Part shown: positions 1-6,340 of the stretch, piece after piece
Layout: the number at the start of each line of letters is the position of its first letter
How positions within the stretch are numbered: the first letter of the stretch is position 1
NCBI GenBank assembly: GCA_003529705.1
Contig: DPVA01000079.1
Coordinates: 1-11,189 of the forward strand
DNA length: 11,189 nucleotides
Direction of reading: 5' to 3'
Origin: Gammaproteobacteria bacterium
GTDB taxonomy: Bacteria; Pseudomonadota; Gammaproteobacteria; Arenicellales; UBA868
The notes under the pieces: model-generated
What the model was told of the DNA's origin: nothing
Database searches by the model: none
What the model saw: only the letters and a program-made list of their open reading frames with translations
Translations under genes and position numbers: made by a program

Positions 1-683
1 ACCTCGGACTTGATCAGTTAAACCAGTCTGCGGTCAATATACGTGAACACAAAGAGGGTTGTTTGAGGGTCGTCACCATCGCAAGCGTTGTGACGATGTT
101 TATCGGAAAGATACTCAAGGCATTTGATGCGAATTATCCTAATGTGGCGGTTTCGCTTGAAGTTCAGCCTACGCAAAGGGTGTTTGAATACATCACTTCC
201 GGCCAGTGCGATTTAGGACTCTCAACGCTGCCGATGGAAAACCCGGCAGTAGTATCGAGACCGGTCCTTCGCGGACAGTCCGTCTGCATTTTTCCAAAAG
301 GACATCGCCTGCATGCCAAAGCCCGGATCACTCCAAAAGACCTCAGAGGCGAAGAATTCATTTCCTACCGAAGTGACTCGGTCTACCGTCATCGGGTGGA
401 TCAGGTTTTTTCGCAAGCCAAGGTAGATCGCAGACTTCGCTACGAGTTACGGACCACCGACGCGATATGTAAGTTGGTTGCCAATGGCATCGGCGTTTCA
501 GTCATCGGGCCTTCTTTCCCAGGTGTCAAACTCGAGAGCGGCATTGAAGTAAGACCCTTCTCACCCGCCTTACATGGGGATCTTGCCGTGTTATACCTAA
601 AACACCGCGCATCCGGCCGTCTAATTCACGCCTTCTGCGAGACCGTGGTGCAGACCCTTCGGGCCAGCCGTCGCCGCAAATAG
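1..683 (+). CDS. LysR-family transcriptional regulator, C-terminal part (5' end outside window)
   Basis: The reading frame is open from base 3 to the TAG at 681-683, so this is the C-terminal ~227 residues of a longer protein; the winged-helix DNA-binding domain lies off the left edge. The visible part starts with the end of the linker helix and continues as a LysR periplasmic-binding-protein-like effector domain: strand VVTIASVV (after the linker), then FDANYPNVAVSLEV, then GQCDLGLSTLP (typical xxxDLGL), FPKGHRLHAKARITPKDLRGEEFI, and ANGIGVSVIGP near the end. The wording resembles the OccR/NocR opine-type subgroup more than CysB or CbbR, which hints at an amino-acid-like effector; this is inference from recall. 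It converges on the TPP decarboxylase beta gene with a 2-base gap, so no terminator fits between them. It is the obvious candidate regulator of the 686-4233 operon, although LysR regulators are more often divergent from their targets. Confidence 0.9.
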   Translation, partial: LGLDQLNQSAVNIREHKEGCLRVVTIASVVTMFIGKILKAFDANYPNVAVSLEVQPTQRVFEYITSGQCDLGLSTLPMENPAVVSRPVLRGQSVCIFPKGHRLHAKARITPKDLRGEEFISYRSDSVYRHRVDQVFSQAKVDRRLRYELRTTDAICKLVANGIGVSVIGPSFPGVKLESGIEVRPFSPALHGDLAVLYLKHRASGRLIHAFCETVVQTLRASRRRK

Positions 684-685
684 GT

Positions 686-1264
686 TCAGCCAATACAGCG
701 GGCAGCGAGTGCCGCCTTGAACGCTGCTCGGGTTTGCGCGCTATGAATTGCCGGGTAGTCCCGGGGGAATGTTTCTCCCGCTTCCACTTGCAGGGCAATC
801 ATGATCGGGCCGGGTGTCGCAAGAATCTTCGGAAGGGCCCGCGAAAAAGCATCAATTTCCGCAAATGTGTATGCCTCCTCATACCCTGCCGCAACGGCCA
901 TCGCTGCGAAGTCAATTGAATTTTTACCGGGAATAGGAAATTCCCCATTAACTTCGTAGATGCCGTTCTGGCAGACGAAATGCTTGAGATTCCTAGGACT
1001 TTGGTCCGCAATAGTAACCAGGGATCCCAGGTTCATAAGAAGGCTGCCATCGCCATCCAGCACGACAACGGGCTCCTCCGGACATGCCAAAGCGAGGCCG
1101 AGGGCGTGGCTGGATCCCTGTCCCATGGCTCCGGTGCAAAGATAGTTCAGTGGGTGGGGTCTTATGCCCATCCAGTCAAATGCACTCTGGTAGACGGGAA
1201 CGACGATCCCGTCCGGATAATGTTGACTGAGCATCCTCAGGGCCTGGTCACGTTTCATTGTCAT
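686..1264 (-). CDS. TPP-dependent 2-oxoacid decarboxylase, beta (TPP-binding) subunit, sulfopyruvate/phosphonopyruvate decarboxylase-like
   Basis: 192 residues forming the C-terminal (pyrophosphate-binding) domain of a thiamine diphosphate enzyme as a separate polypeptide. The entry motif CTGAMGQGSSHALGLALA (about 43-60) is followed by the TPP/Mg motif VVLDGDGS (67-74) and QN at 99-100, giving the GDG-x26-QN spacing; D72 and N100 are the expected Mg ligands. NGIYEVNGEFPIPG (100-113) and SIDFAAMAVAAGY resemble the equivalent stretch of sulfopyruvate decarboxylase ComE and phosphonopyruvate decarboxylase. It should pair with the alpha subunit encoded just upstream to decarboxylate a 2-oxoacid to an aldehyde. 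The start ATG overlaps the alpha stop (ATGA at 1261-1264), with GGAG seven bases upstream; a second ATG two codons in is less well placed. Family assignment is secure; the substrate is not readable. Confidence 0.9.
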   Translation of the reverse strand: MTMKRDQALRMLSQHYPDGIVVPVYQSAFDWMGIRPHPLNYLCTGAMGQGSSHALGLALACPEEPVVVLDGDGSLLMNLGSLVTIADQSPRNLKHFVCQNGIYEVNGEFPIPGKNSIDFAAMAVAAGYEEAYTFAEIDAFSRALPKILATPGPIMIALQVEAGETFPRDYPAIHSAQTRAAFKAALAARCIG

Positions 1265-1773
1265 GTGTCATCTCCGAAGCCTGGGATGAGAAATACCAAT
1301 GGATGAGACGCGGTATAGGCCTCATCGATCGCCTCAGGAATTACCACTGCGTCAGCGTTACGACTCAGTACGTGGTAAGGGATTTCCATGGTCTTTAGAA
1401 TGGGTTCAATGATCCGGACGCCGTTTTGCTCCGACTGGATTGGTGCCCGCTGCTTTTCGAGACCCTGCAGACCAATCATCATCACGATTGGTAACTGGTA
1501 GTCCATACCCATCACCCGAATTGCGTTAATGGAATCCAGAAATCCGGTGTGCTGGATAAGCAGCAACGCCCGTTTTTCGGCGTAGGACATTCCCGCGCAG
1601 ATCGAAACCCCTTCATCTTCCTTACAAACATTAACCAGCCGAAACGGCTGTCGCCGCGCAATCGGCCATAGCAATTCATCGCAGGTAACGATATCGGGCA
1701 GTGCGACAACAAACTCAATCCGTGCCTGCACCAGGCCTTTTAGGATGCTTTCTCCGTTAAGGGATCGAGTCAT
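1261..1773 (-). CDS. TPP-dependent 2-oxoacid decarboxylase, alpha (PYR) subunit, sulfopyruvate/phosphonopyruvate decarboxylase-like
   Basis: 170 residues, the pyrimidine-binding half of a split TPP decarboxylase (ComD-like length). VVALPDIVTCDELL lies near the N terminus. CKEDEGVSICAG (50-61) carries the glutamate (probably E52) that activates the cofactor aminopyrimidine, and LLIQHTGFLDSINAI (71-85) matches the ComD/Ppd 'QNSG..NSIN' segment. DYQLPIVMMIGLQG (91-104) follows. I start it at ATG 1773-1771, with GGAG four bases upstream and a 17-base overlap with the end of the aminotransferase gene. A longer open frame to 2061 would lie inside the aminotransferase gene and has no family support. 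The short overlaps at both ends suggest translational coupling, which would keep alpha and beta equimolar. Likely function: decarboxylation of the 2-oxoacid made by the aminotransferase (inference). Confidence 0.88.
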   Translation of the reverse strand: MTRSLNGESILKGLVQARIEFVVALPDIVTCDELLWPIARRQPFRLVNVCKEDEGVSICAGMSYAEKRALLLIQHTGFLDSINAIRVMGMDYQLPIVMMIGLQGLEKQRAPIQSEQNGVRIIEPILKTMEIPYHVLSRNADAVVIPEAIDEAYTASHPLVFLIPGFGDDT

Positions 1774-2806
1774 GCGTCTCCAACCAACTTGCCAAGGCGG
1801 AAACACATCGCTCCATCTCAGCCTCAGTCCCCATAGTAAAGCGAATGCATTTTCCAAACTCACCGCCATTAAGGCGTCTAGCGTAGACCCCCGATGCCTC
1901 AAGCGCCGCGTGAATCTGGCTGGCCTGCTCCGGATCTTGGAATTGCGCGAGAACAAAATTTGTCTGGCTCGGGATCGTGTCAATGCCCAGTCTTGACAGC
2001 TCTGAAGAAAAGATTCCGCGAATTCGTCGGTTTTCTGAAACGACCATCTCAACGTGCGCATGATCGACCAGGGCGGCTTCGCAAGCGGCCAGGGCGGTCA
2101 CTGATATCGGGAAGGTAATTCCGATACGCACGAGCGTCTCGATAATCTCCTCGGGACCACATACCCATCCGACCCGGAGACCCGCTAAGCCGAACACTTT
2201 TGAAAAAGTTCGAGTCATAACCACGTTGGTCGACGATTCAACGAGCTTAGTCGGGTTTTCATAATCCGCCGCGTCGACGTATTCAGCATACGCCGAATCC
2301 AGCACCAGAAGCACCCGGGAATTCAGGGCTGAATGCAACCGACGTATCTCTGTTCCACTGACATAGGTCCCTGCAGGATTATCGGGGTTTGCTAACATGA
2401 TGATCCGGGTTTGTTCGGTCACCTGTTCAAGAATCGCGTCTACATCTGCGGTAAAACCTTTATCTCGCGCGGCAACAGGAATCGCATCATTGGCGTAGGC
2501 ATAGTTTGGAATCTTAGGGTATCCGTGCACAGAGTGGATGAGTTCGTCGCCTGGAGAGAGGTAGGCGCGGGCGAGACGGGCAAGCAGGTCATCTGAACCG
2601 AAACCACAGCAAATATTTCTAGGATCGATTGAAAATCTCTTTCCAATAGATTTAGCAAGCCGAACTGTTCCGTCGTCAGGATAACGCTCGACACGCCTTG
2701 CGCTGTCGATGATTGCTTCGTGCGCCGCCGCTCCTGGTCCATAGACGCTCTCATTGGAAGCGATGAAAACACCTTTCCTGGACGAGGCCTCTCCGGTGGC
2801 AATCAT
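1757..2806 (-). CDS. HisC-family PLP-dependent aminotransferase
   Basis: 349 residues from the ATG, a class I/II fold-type I aminotransferase of the histidinol-phosphate aminotransferase family. Visible landmarks: ASNESVYGP (16-24), RYPD (41-44), CGFGSDDLL (67-75), NPDNPAG (140-146, N143 contacts PLP), VLDSAYAEY (168-176, D170 and Y173 contact PLP), TFSKVFGLAGLRVGW (200-214) with K203 as Schiff-base lysine, and CIRFTMG (320-326) with the carboxylate-binding R322. The pattern HSVHGYPKIP...AIPV and EIRRLHSAL is close to alphaproteobacterial HisC proteins as I remember them. It stands outside any his operon and next to a TPP decarboxylase, so its substrate is probably another amino acid supplying a 2-oxoacid, not histidinol phosphate. 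The ATG start is the conventional call, but the in-frame sequence just upstream encodes a family-like N terminus, so the true protein may begin near 2866 (about 369 residues). Confidence 0.9.
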   Translation of the reverse strand: MIATGEASSRKGVFIASNESVYGPGAAAHEAIIDSARRVERYPDDGTVRLAKSIGKRFSIDPRNICCGFGSDDLLARLARAYLSPGDELIHSVHGYPKIPNYAYANDAIPVAARDKGFTADVDAILEQVTEQTRIIMLANPDNPAGTYVSGTEIRRLHSALNSRVLLVLDSAYAEYVDAADYENPTKLVESSTNVVMTRTFSKVFGLAGLRVGWVCGPEEIIETLVRIGITFPISVTALAACEAALVDHAHVEMVVSENRRIRGIFSSELSRLGIDTIPSQTNFVLAQFQDPEQASQIHAALEASGVYARRLNGGEFGKCIRFTMGTEAEMERCVSALASWLETHDSIP

Positions 2807-2862
2807 GTGTCCCCGGATTTTCTGTATGCCTCGGCGAGGGACCGGCCGGTCTGATAAAGTGG

Positions 2863-4233
2863 TCAGCCTTCCGCTCCGCTTACGGCCTCGTCCCCAAAAT
2901 ACTCACGGACTTCCCGGGCGATAAAGTCACGACGATCGCTTCCCTCATAGCCGTCAGCAGCAAAGTAAATCTTTGCAACTTGTTTCTGGGCTTGGCGCAT
3001 CAGTTGCGTATCATCTGATGCATCCTCCGGTAACCGGAGAACGGTATCACCACCGTAGGTATGAAATGGAGCATCCTCCGACCCCTGAGGATGGGCGACT
3101 TCCTTGCCACGCTGGATAGAACGAATATCCTTCCTTAATTTCATACGAAGAAGCGAGACACCTTCATCTGTGGTCCCGAGATACTCTCTCTGGTGAATAT
3201 TTATCGGCCCCTGGCTGGTCCAGGCCTCCCAGTCTCCAGGACTAGTCAAGCGCTCCTCACGTGTTCGATGGGCGGTTTGGCCGTAAAAATCAACTTTTTC
3301 CCACCCAACACCGGTCTTGTCTCCCTGCCGAAGAACTTCATCTGCGTCGTTGAAGTGACGCCAGCCAAACTTTCGGCTGTTGGTGTCATCGATTGGTGTT
3401 ACCCACTTTGTGAGACTGGTACGCCCAAACACTTTTGGACCATCCAGTTTCTGGAACATCCCGCCGTTTTGCGCCATGGTCGGGGTAATGTGGTCATGAA
3501 ACCGCATCATTATTAGATCGCCCTGGCGACGGCAATGGCTGTAAACAAAGCCCTCGGGTCGCTTGAAATATTCCACCACCGGGAGTGCTACAAAATGCTC
3601 CAATCCCGGAAACTGCGGCCCATTGACGCGACCATGAAGGAACACGCTGTGAAACGGATCCATCGAGTTCTCACTCTCCTGCAACCAGTTGCATGGAGAG
3701 TGAATCGAGTAGGGAATCATCTCGTGTCCCTCGATATTAAAACTATCAAGGATCGGAAATGCCGGTTCCTCATCCGGCGGTCCCATGTAGGCAAACACCA
3801 GCCCTTTATATTCGCGAACCGGGTACGCCCCGTGACAAATCTTCTCCTTGATGCTGCTGTCGGCAGGTTCCCCGGGGGTATCGAGAATCGTCCCATCCGC
3901 ATCAAACTGCCACCCATGATACGCACACCGGATTCCGTGCTGTTCAATCCTGCCGAATTCGAGTGACATCCGACGATGCGAACAGTGCCGATGCAGTAAT
4001 CCGATATTACCGCTTAAGTCCCGGAAGATAACAAGATCCTCACCCAGGATTCGGATCGGCACAGGCAGCTCACCTAACTGCTCGGTCATCGCCACCGGGC
4101 ACCAGAAACGACGCATGTACTCGCCACATGGTTGCGTCGGGCCAACACGGGTTAAATCAACGTCATCCTCGAGGGGCTGCCGTATATGGTAACCCCCATA
4201 CTTTTTATTGGTCCATCGCGCGGTTTCAGTCAT
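2863..4233 (-). CDS. Rieske [2Fe-2S] non-haem iron oxygenase, alpha (catalytic) subunit
   Basis: 456 residues, of the aromatic ring-hydroxylating / phthalate-dioxygenase-like class that also includes O- and N-demethylases. The N-terminal Rieske domain has HRHCSHRRMSLEFG and CAYHGWQF, giving Cys84-x-His86 and Cys103-x2-His106 as cluster ligands. The catalytic domain has NWLQESENSMDPFHSVFLH (182-200), where D192 should bridge to the Rieske centre and H195 and H200 bind the mononuclear iron; D334 in PGDWEAWTSQGP is a plausible third ligand. The GTTDEGVSLLRMKLRKDI segment is common in this class. ATG 4233-4231 is preceded by GAGG at a good distance. It is the first gene of the operon with the aminotransferase and TPP decarboxylase. 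No ferredoxin or reductase partner is encoded in the window, so electrons must come from elsewhere. Substrate unknown; likely hydroxylation or oxidative demethylation/cleavage of a precursor in the same pathway. Confidence 0.93.
   Translation of the reverse strand: MTETARWTNKKYGGYHIRQPLEDDVDLTRVGPTQPCGEYMRRFWCPVAMTEQLGELPVPIRILGEDLVIFRDLSGNIGLLHRHCSHRRMSLEFGRIEQHGIRCAYHGWQFDADGTILDTPGEPADSSIKEKICHGAYPVREYKGLVFAYMGPPDEEPAFPILDSFNIEGHEMIPYSIHSPCNWLQESENSMDPFHSVFLHGRVNGPQFPGLEHFVALPVVEYFKRPEGFVYSHCRRQGDLIMMRFHDHITPTMAQNGGMFQKLDGPKVFGRTSLTKWVTPIDDTNSRKFGWRHFNDADEVLRQGDKTGVGWEKVDFYGQTAHRTREERLTSPGDWEAWTSQGPINIHQREYLGTTDEGVSLLRMKLRKDIRSIQRGKEVAHPQGSEDAPFHTYGGDTVLRLPEDASDDTQLMRQAQKQVAKIYFAADGYEGSDRRDFIAREVREYFGDEAVSGAEG
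2864..2877 (-). promoter_or_regulatory. Candidate Shine-Dalgarno and CTG start for the aminotransferase
   Basis: GGAG at 2877-2874 lies seven bases before an in-frame CTG at 2866-2864. This CTG overlaps the TGA of the Rieske gene (CTGA at 2866-2863), the same style of overlap as between the two TPP subunits. Starting here adds 20 residues including DRPVPRRGIQKI, which matches the 'RP.PRPGI..I' opening of alphaproteobacterial HisC proteins. No ATG, GTG or TTG exists in this frame between the upstream stop (2903-2905) and the ATG at 2806. Confidence 0.4.
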
Positions 4234-4348
4234 TTCGTCCTCATATACATTCTAAGAACCCGACAAAATCGAGTCCCGCCATACCACGATGAGTGCTCAA
4301 GGCCCTTATAACGTATTAGTGCGTTTTGACTGCCACACTTTCTTTTGC

Positions 4349-4354
4349 ATTATA
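4349..4354 (-). promoter_or_regulatory. Candidate -10 element in the leader of the Rieske operon
   Basis: The 156-base gap between the ispH stop and the Rieske start (4234-4389) is the only sizeable gap on the left side. On the minus strand it holds a perfect TATAAT at 4354-4349, but I find no good -35 hexamer 16-18 bases upstream, which would fit an activator-dependent promoter. A T-N11-A element with a partial dyad (TTATAACGTATTA, 4306-4318) could be a LysR-type site, but it lies downstream of this -10 and such motifs are frequent by chance. No rho-independent terminator after ispH is apparent, so readthrough from the housekeeping operon is possible. Confidence 0.35.
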
Positions 4355-4389
4355 CACAGATCACCGGCCTCAGCTTCGCGAAAAATTGA

Positions 4390-5325
4390 CTAGCCGTCGT
4401 TTCGAAGCTCCACAGGAAGTGAAAAAGACACGCCTTCGTCCACCGGTACCGACGGATTGCATAAAACGCCGCCTCGCGATTGAAGTTCACAGATGACCCC
4501 GTCAACCAAGGTTTCCGGAGCTGATGCACCAGCCGTGACGCCGACCCGGTTTGCAGTGCCAAGCATCTGATTTTTAATATGCTCAGCACCATCGATCAGA
4601 AATGCGTCGGCGCCCGCCTGCTCAGCAAGTTCCCGAAGCCTATTGGAATTGGAACTGTTAATCGAACCCACCACGAACACCACATCGCAGCGAGCAGCGA
4701 TCTCCCGCACAGCATCTTGGCGATTCTGCGTGGCATAACAAATATCGTCGCGCCGGGGGCCCTTTATCTTGGGAAAACGTTCGCGCAAACGATCGAGAAT
4801 CCGTTCGGTATCGTCAACCGACAAAGTGGTCTGAGTCACGTAGGCAAGTGCAGTCCCGGAGTCCACGGTCAACGTATCGACATCCTCAACAGTTTCCACT
4901 AGTTCCACCGGCCCCACAGCCTGACCCATGGTTCCCTCCACTTCCGGATGACCGGCATGGCCGACCAATATGACACTTTTTCCTTCCCGCCCGTACCGAC
5001 TGACCTCAGTATGCACTTTGGTAACCAAGGGACAGGTTGCGTCCAGGACCCTAAGCCCTCGGTTGCGGGCCTCGTCCTGAACACACCGCGCGACTCCGTG
5101 TGCGCTAAAGATGACAGTGCTGGAATCGGGTACCTCGCAAAGTTCATCAACAAAGATTGCGCCTTTTTCCTTTAAATCATTCACCACGTACCGGTTATGC
5201 ACAACCTCATGCCGTACATATATAGGCGCACCATACTGTTGTAGCGCACGCTCTACAACCGCAATAGCCCGATCAACTCCTGCGCAGAAGCCACGGGGAT
5301 TCGCAAGTTCAATCGTAAAAGACAT
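4390..5325 (-). CDS. ispH: 4-hydroxy-3-methylbut-2-enyl diphosphate reductase (IspH/LytB)
   Basis: 311 residues, full length for the family. It catalyses the last step of the MEP pathway, reducing HMBPP to isopentenyl and dimethylallyl diphosphate with a [4Fe-4S] cluster. The three cluster cysteines are visible: C14 in [12 protein letters not shown]98 in [11 protein letters not shown] and C197 in [10 protein letters not shown]. Substrate-binding residues are also present: H43 in VVHN, H76 in SAHGVA, H126 and E128 in [10 protein letters not shown], the TQTTLS stretch (164-169), and SINSSNS (221-227). Start ATG 5325 lies 19 bases after the fkpB stop, with AGGAG about 11 bases upstream. fkpB-ispH is the standard end of this gammaproteobacterial gene block. 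Confidence 0.98.
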   Translation of the reverse strand: MSFTIELANPRGFCAGVDRAIAVVERALQQYGAPIYVRHEVVHNRYVVNDLKEKGAIFVDELCEVPDSSTVIFSAHGVARCVQDEARNRGLRVLDATCPLVTKVHTEVSRYGREGKSVILVGHAGHPEVEGTMGQAVGPVELVETVEDVDTLTVDSGTALAYVTQTTLSVDDTERILDRLRERFPKIKGPRRDDICYATQNRQDAVREIAARCDVVFVVGSINSSNSNRLRELAEQAGADAFLIDGAEHIKNQMLGTANRVGVTAGASAPETLVDGVICELQSRGGVLCNPSVPVDEGVSFSLPVELRNDG

Positions 5326-5344
5326 CAGTGAACTCGCTCCTGAC

Positions 5345-5797
5345 TCATAAGGCTCCCGAGCAGTCGGAATCAGCGAAGCCGACTAAACAAATTTCATAAA
5401 CGCAGTCACGGCCAATCAGCGGGTGATTGAAATCAACGGAAACCTCTTCGTCATCAATCGCCGTCACGTAACCGGCGAGCGCCTCGCCGTTGGGCATAGA
5501 GAACTCCAGCAGCATTCCGACGCTAATCTCTCCAACATCAGCAAACTCATTGCGCGCGAGGAGCTGAATCATATTCTCGTCATAACTGCCAAAGGCCTCA
5601 TCCGATGCATTTATACTCAACCGAAGTTCATCTCCGACGCGCTGGCCGAGGAGCGCCTGATTCACTGCAGACGGCAGGATGTTGTCACCTAACGAAATCA
5701 CAACGGGCTCGTCGTCGGAATCCTCGACCACCACGCCATTCTGATCCAGTATCCGGTACCGGATCGCGAGCCTGTCGTCCCGATTGACCAATCTCAT
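5345..5797 (-). CDS. fkpB: FKBP-type peptidyl-prolyl cis-trans isomerase, SlpA/FkpB type
   Basis: 150 residues, matching the ~149 of E. coli FkpB. The FKBP fold is split by an IF (insert-in-flap) chaperone domain: FKBP part about 1-66 ([29 protein letters not shown]), IF domain about 67-118, and return to FKBP at [19 protein letters not shown] (121-139). The FNHPL(A/I)G motif is diagnostic for the SlyD/FkpB group. There is no His/Cys-rich metal-binding tail, which argues for FkpB over SlyD. Cytoplasmic folding helper. It lies 18 bases after lspA and 19 before ispH, in the canonical order, and is presumably co-transcribed. GGTGAG about nine bases before ATG 5797 is a reasonable ribosome binding site. 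Confidence 0.95.
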   Translation of the reverse strand: MRLVNRDDRLAIRYRILDQNGVVVEDSDDEPVVISLGDNILPSAVNQALLGQRVGDELRLSINASDEAFGSYDENMIQLLARNEFADVGEISVGMLLEFSMPNGEALAGYVTAIDDEEVSVDFNHPLIGRDCVYEICLVGFADSDCSGAL

Positions 5798-5815
5798 CTG
5801 ATAATTCTCACCGCT

Positions 5816-6334
5816 CTAGGGCGACCTTTTACGATAGAAACCGAGGCTATCAAGGATCACTATTCCGGCACCTAGGGTGATCGCGATATCCGCTACATTG
5901 AACGCGGGCCAGTGCCAGGTTCCGGCGTGGAGATCAATGAAATCGATAACATAACCATAACGAATCCGGTCGAGCAGGTTTCCTCCAGCACCGCCCAGGA
6001 TCATTGCAAAGCCTATATTCAACACTGACTCCTCCGAACGTGCTATCCAAAGGCGCGAACCAAGGTATACCATGATCGCAACAGCCACCACGATAAACAG
6101 TCCCCGTTGCCAACCCCCGGCAGACGCGAGGAAACCAAATGCAGCTCCATGGTTGTGAACCAGGATAAACCGAAAACCCGGAACAATTTCCCACGGTCCG
6201 GCCGCTCTTAATAGGGTTTCAAATCCTTGCTTGCTCCCCCAGTCCGCGAGTAGAAACAATATTGAGATAAGCCCATAAAGCACCCGCCGGGTCGCCCTAT
6301 TGTTCATCATCGCTTGATCTGGCCGATCCGGCAT
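5816..6334 (-). CDS. lspA: Lipoprotein signal peptidase (signal peptidase II)
   Basis: 172 residues with four predicted transmembrane segments (about 18-34, 65-71 with flanks, 78-96 and 105-121, then 146-164 closing). This inner-membrane aspartyl protease cleaves prolipoproteins ahead of the lipidated cysteine. Conserved stretches are visible: LADWGSKQ (29-36), NHGAAFGFL (61-69), GGNLLDRIRYGYVIDFIDLH (117-136) and WPAFNVADIAI (142-152). By comparison with LspA structures the catalytic dyad should be D131 and D149; D122 belongs to the conserved GNxxDR motif. It starts 6 bases after the ribF stop with no clear Shine-Dalgarno, so translation probably depends on ribosomes leaving ribF; a start at the ATG pair near 6310-6305 is possible. 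ileS is normally found immediately upstream but is missing here. Confidence 0.96.
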   Translation of the reverse strand: MPDRPDQAMMNNRATRRVLYGLISILFLLADWGSKQGFETLLRAAGPWEIVPGFRFILVHNHGAAFGFLASAGGWQRGLFIVVAVAIMVYLGSRLWIARSEESVLNIGFAMILGGAGGNLLDRIRYGYVIDFIDLHAGTWHWPAFNVADIAITLGAGIVILDSLGFYRKRSP

Positions 6335-6340
6335 ACCGTG

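Noticed and set aside
63..65. TTG at 63 as the start of the LysR-like protein
   Set aside because: The frame is open to the window edge and the upstream residues look like a LysR linker, so the gene is partial and not a short HTH-less protein.
1774..2061. Upstream extension of the TPP alpha frame to an ATG at 2061
   Set aside because: It lies inside the aminotransferase coding region, encodes an unconserved basic stretch, and ATG 1773 has its own Shine-Dalgarno and family-like N terminus.
3193..3966. Plus-strand open frames opposite the Rieske gene, and similar ones opposite ispH, ribF and proB
   Set aside because: They are antisense shadows of well-identified genes, with no domain signal and no ribosome binding site that I could see.
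4310..4352. Mini-ORF of 14 codons (minus strand, ATG 4350) in the Rieske leader, and another of 13 codons ending just before the Rieske start
   Set aside because: Neither has a Shine-Dalgarno, and the first begins within or next to the -10 element; no codon pattern suggests an attenuator.
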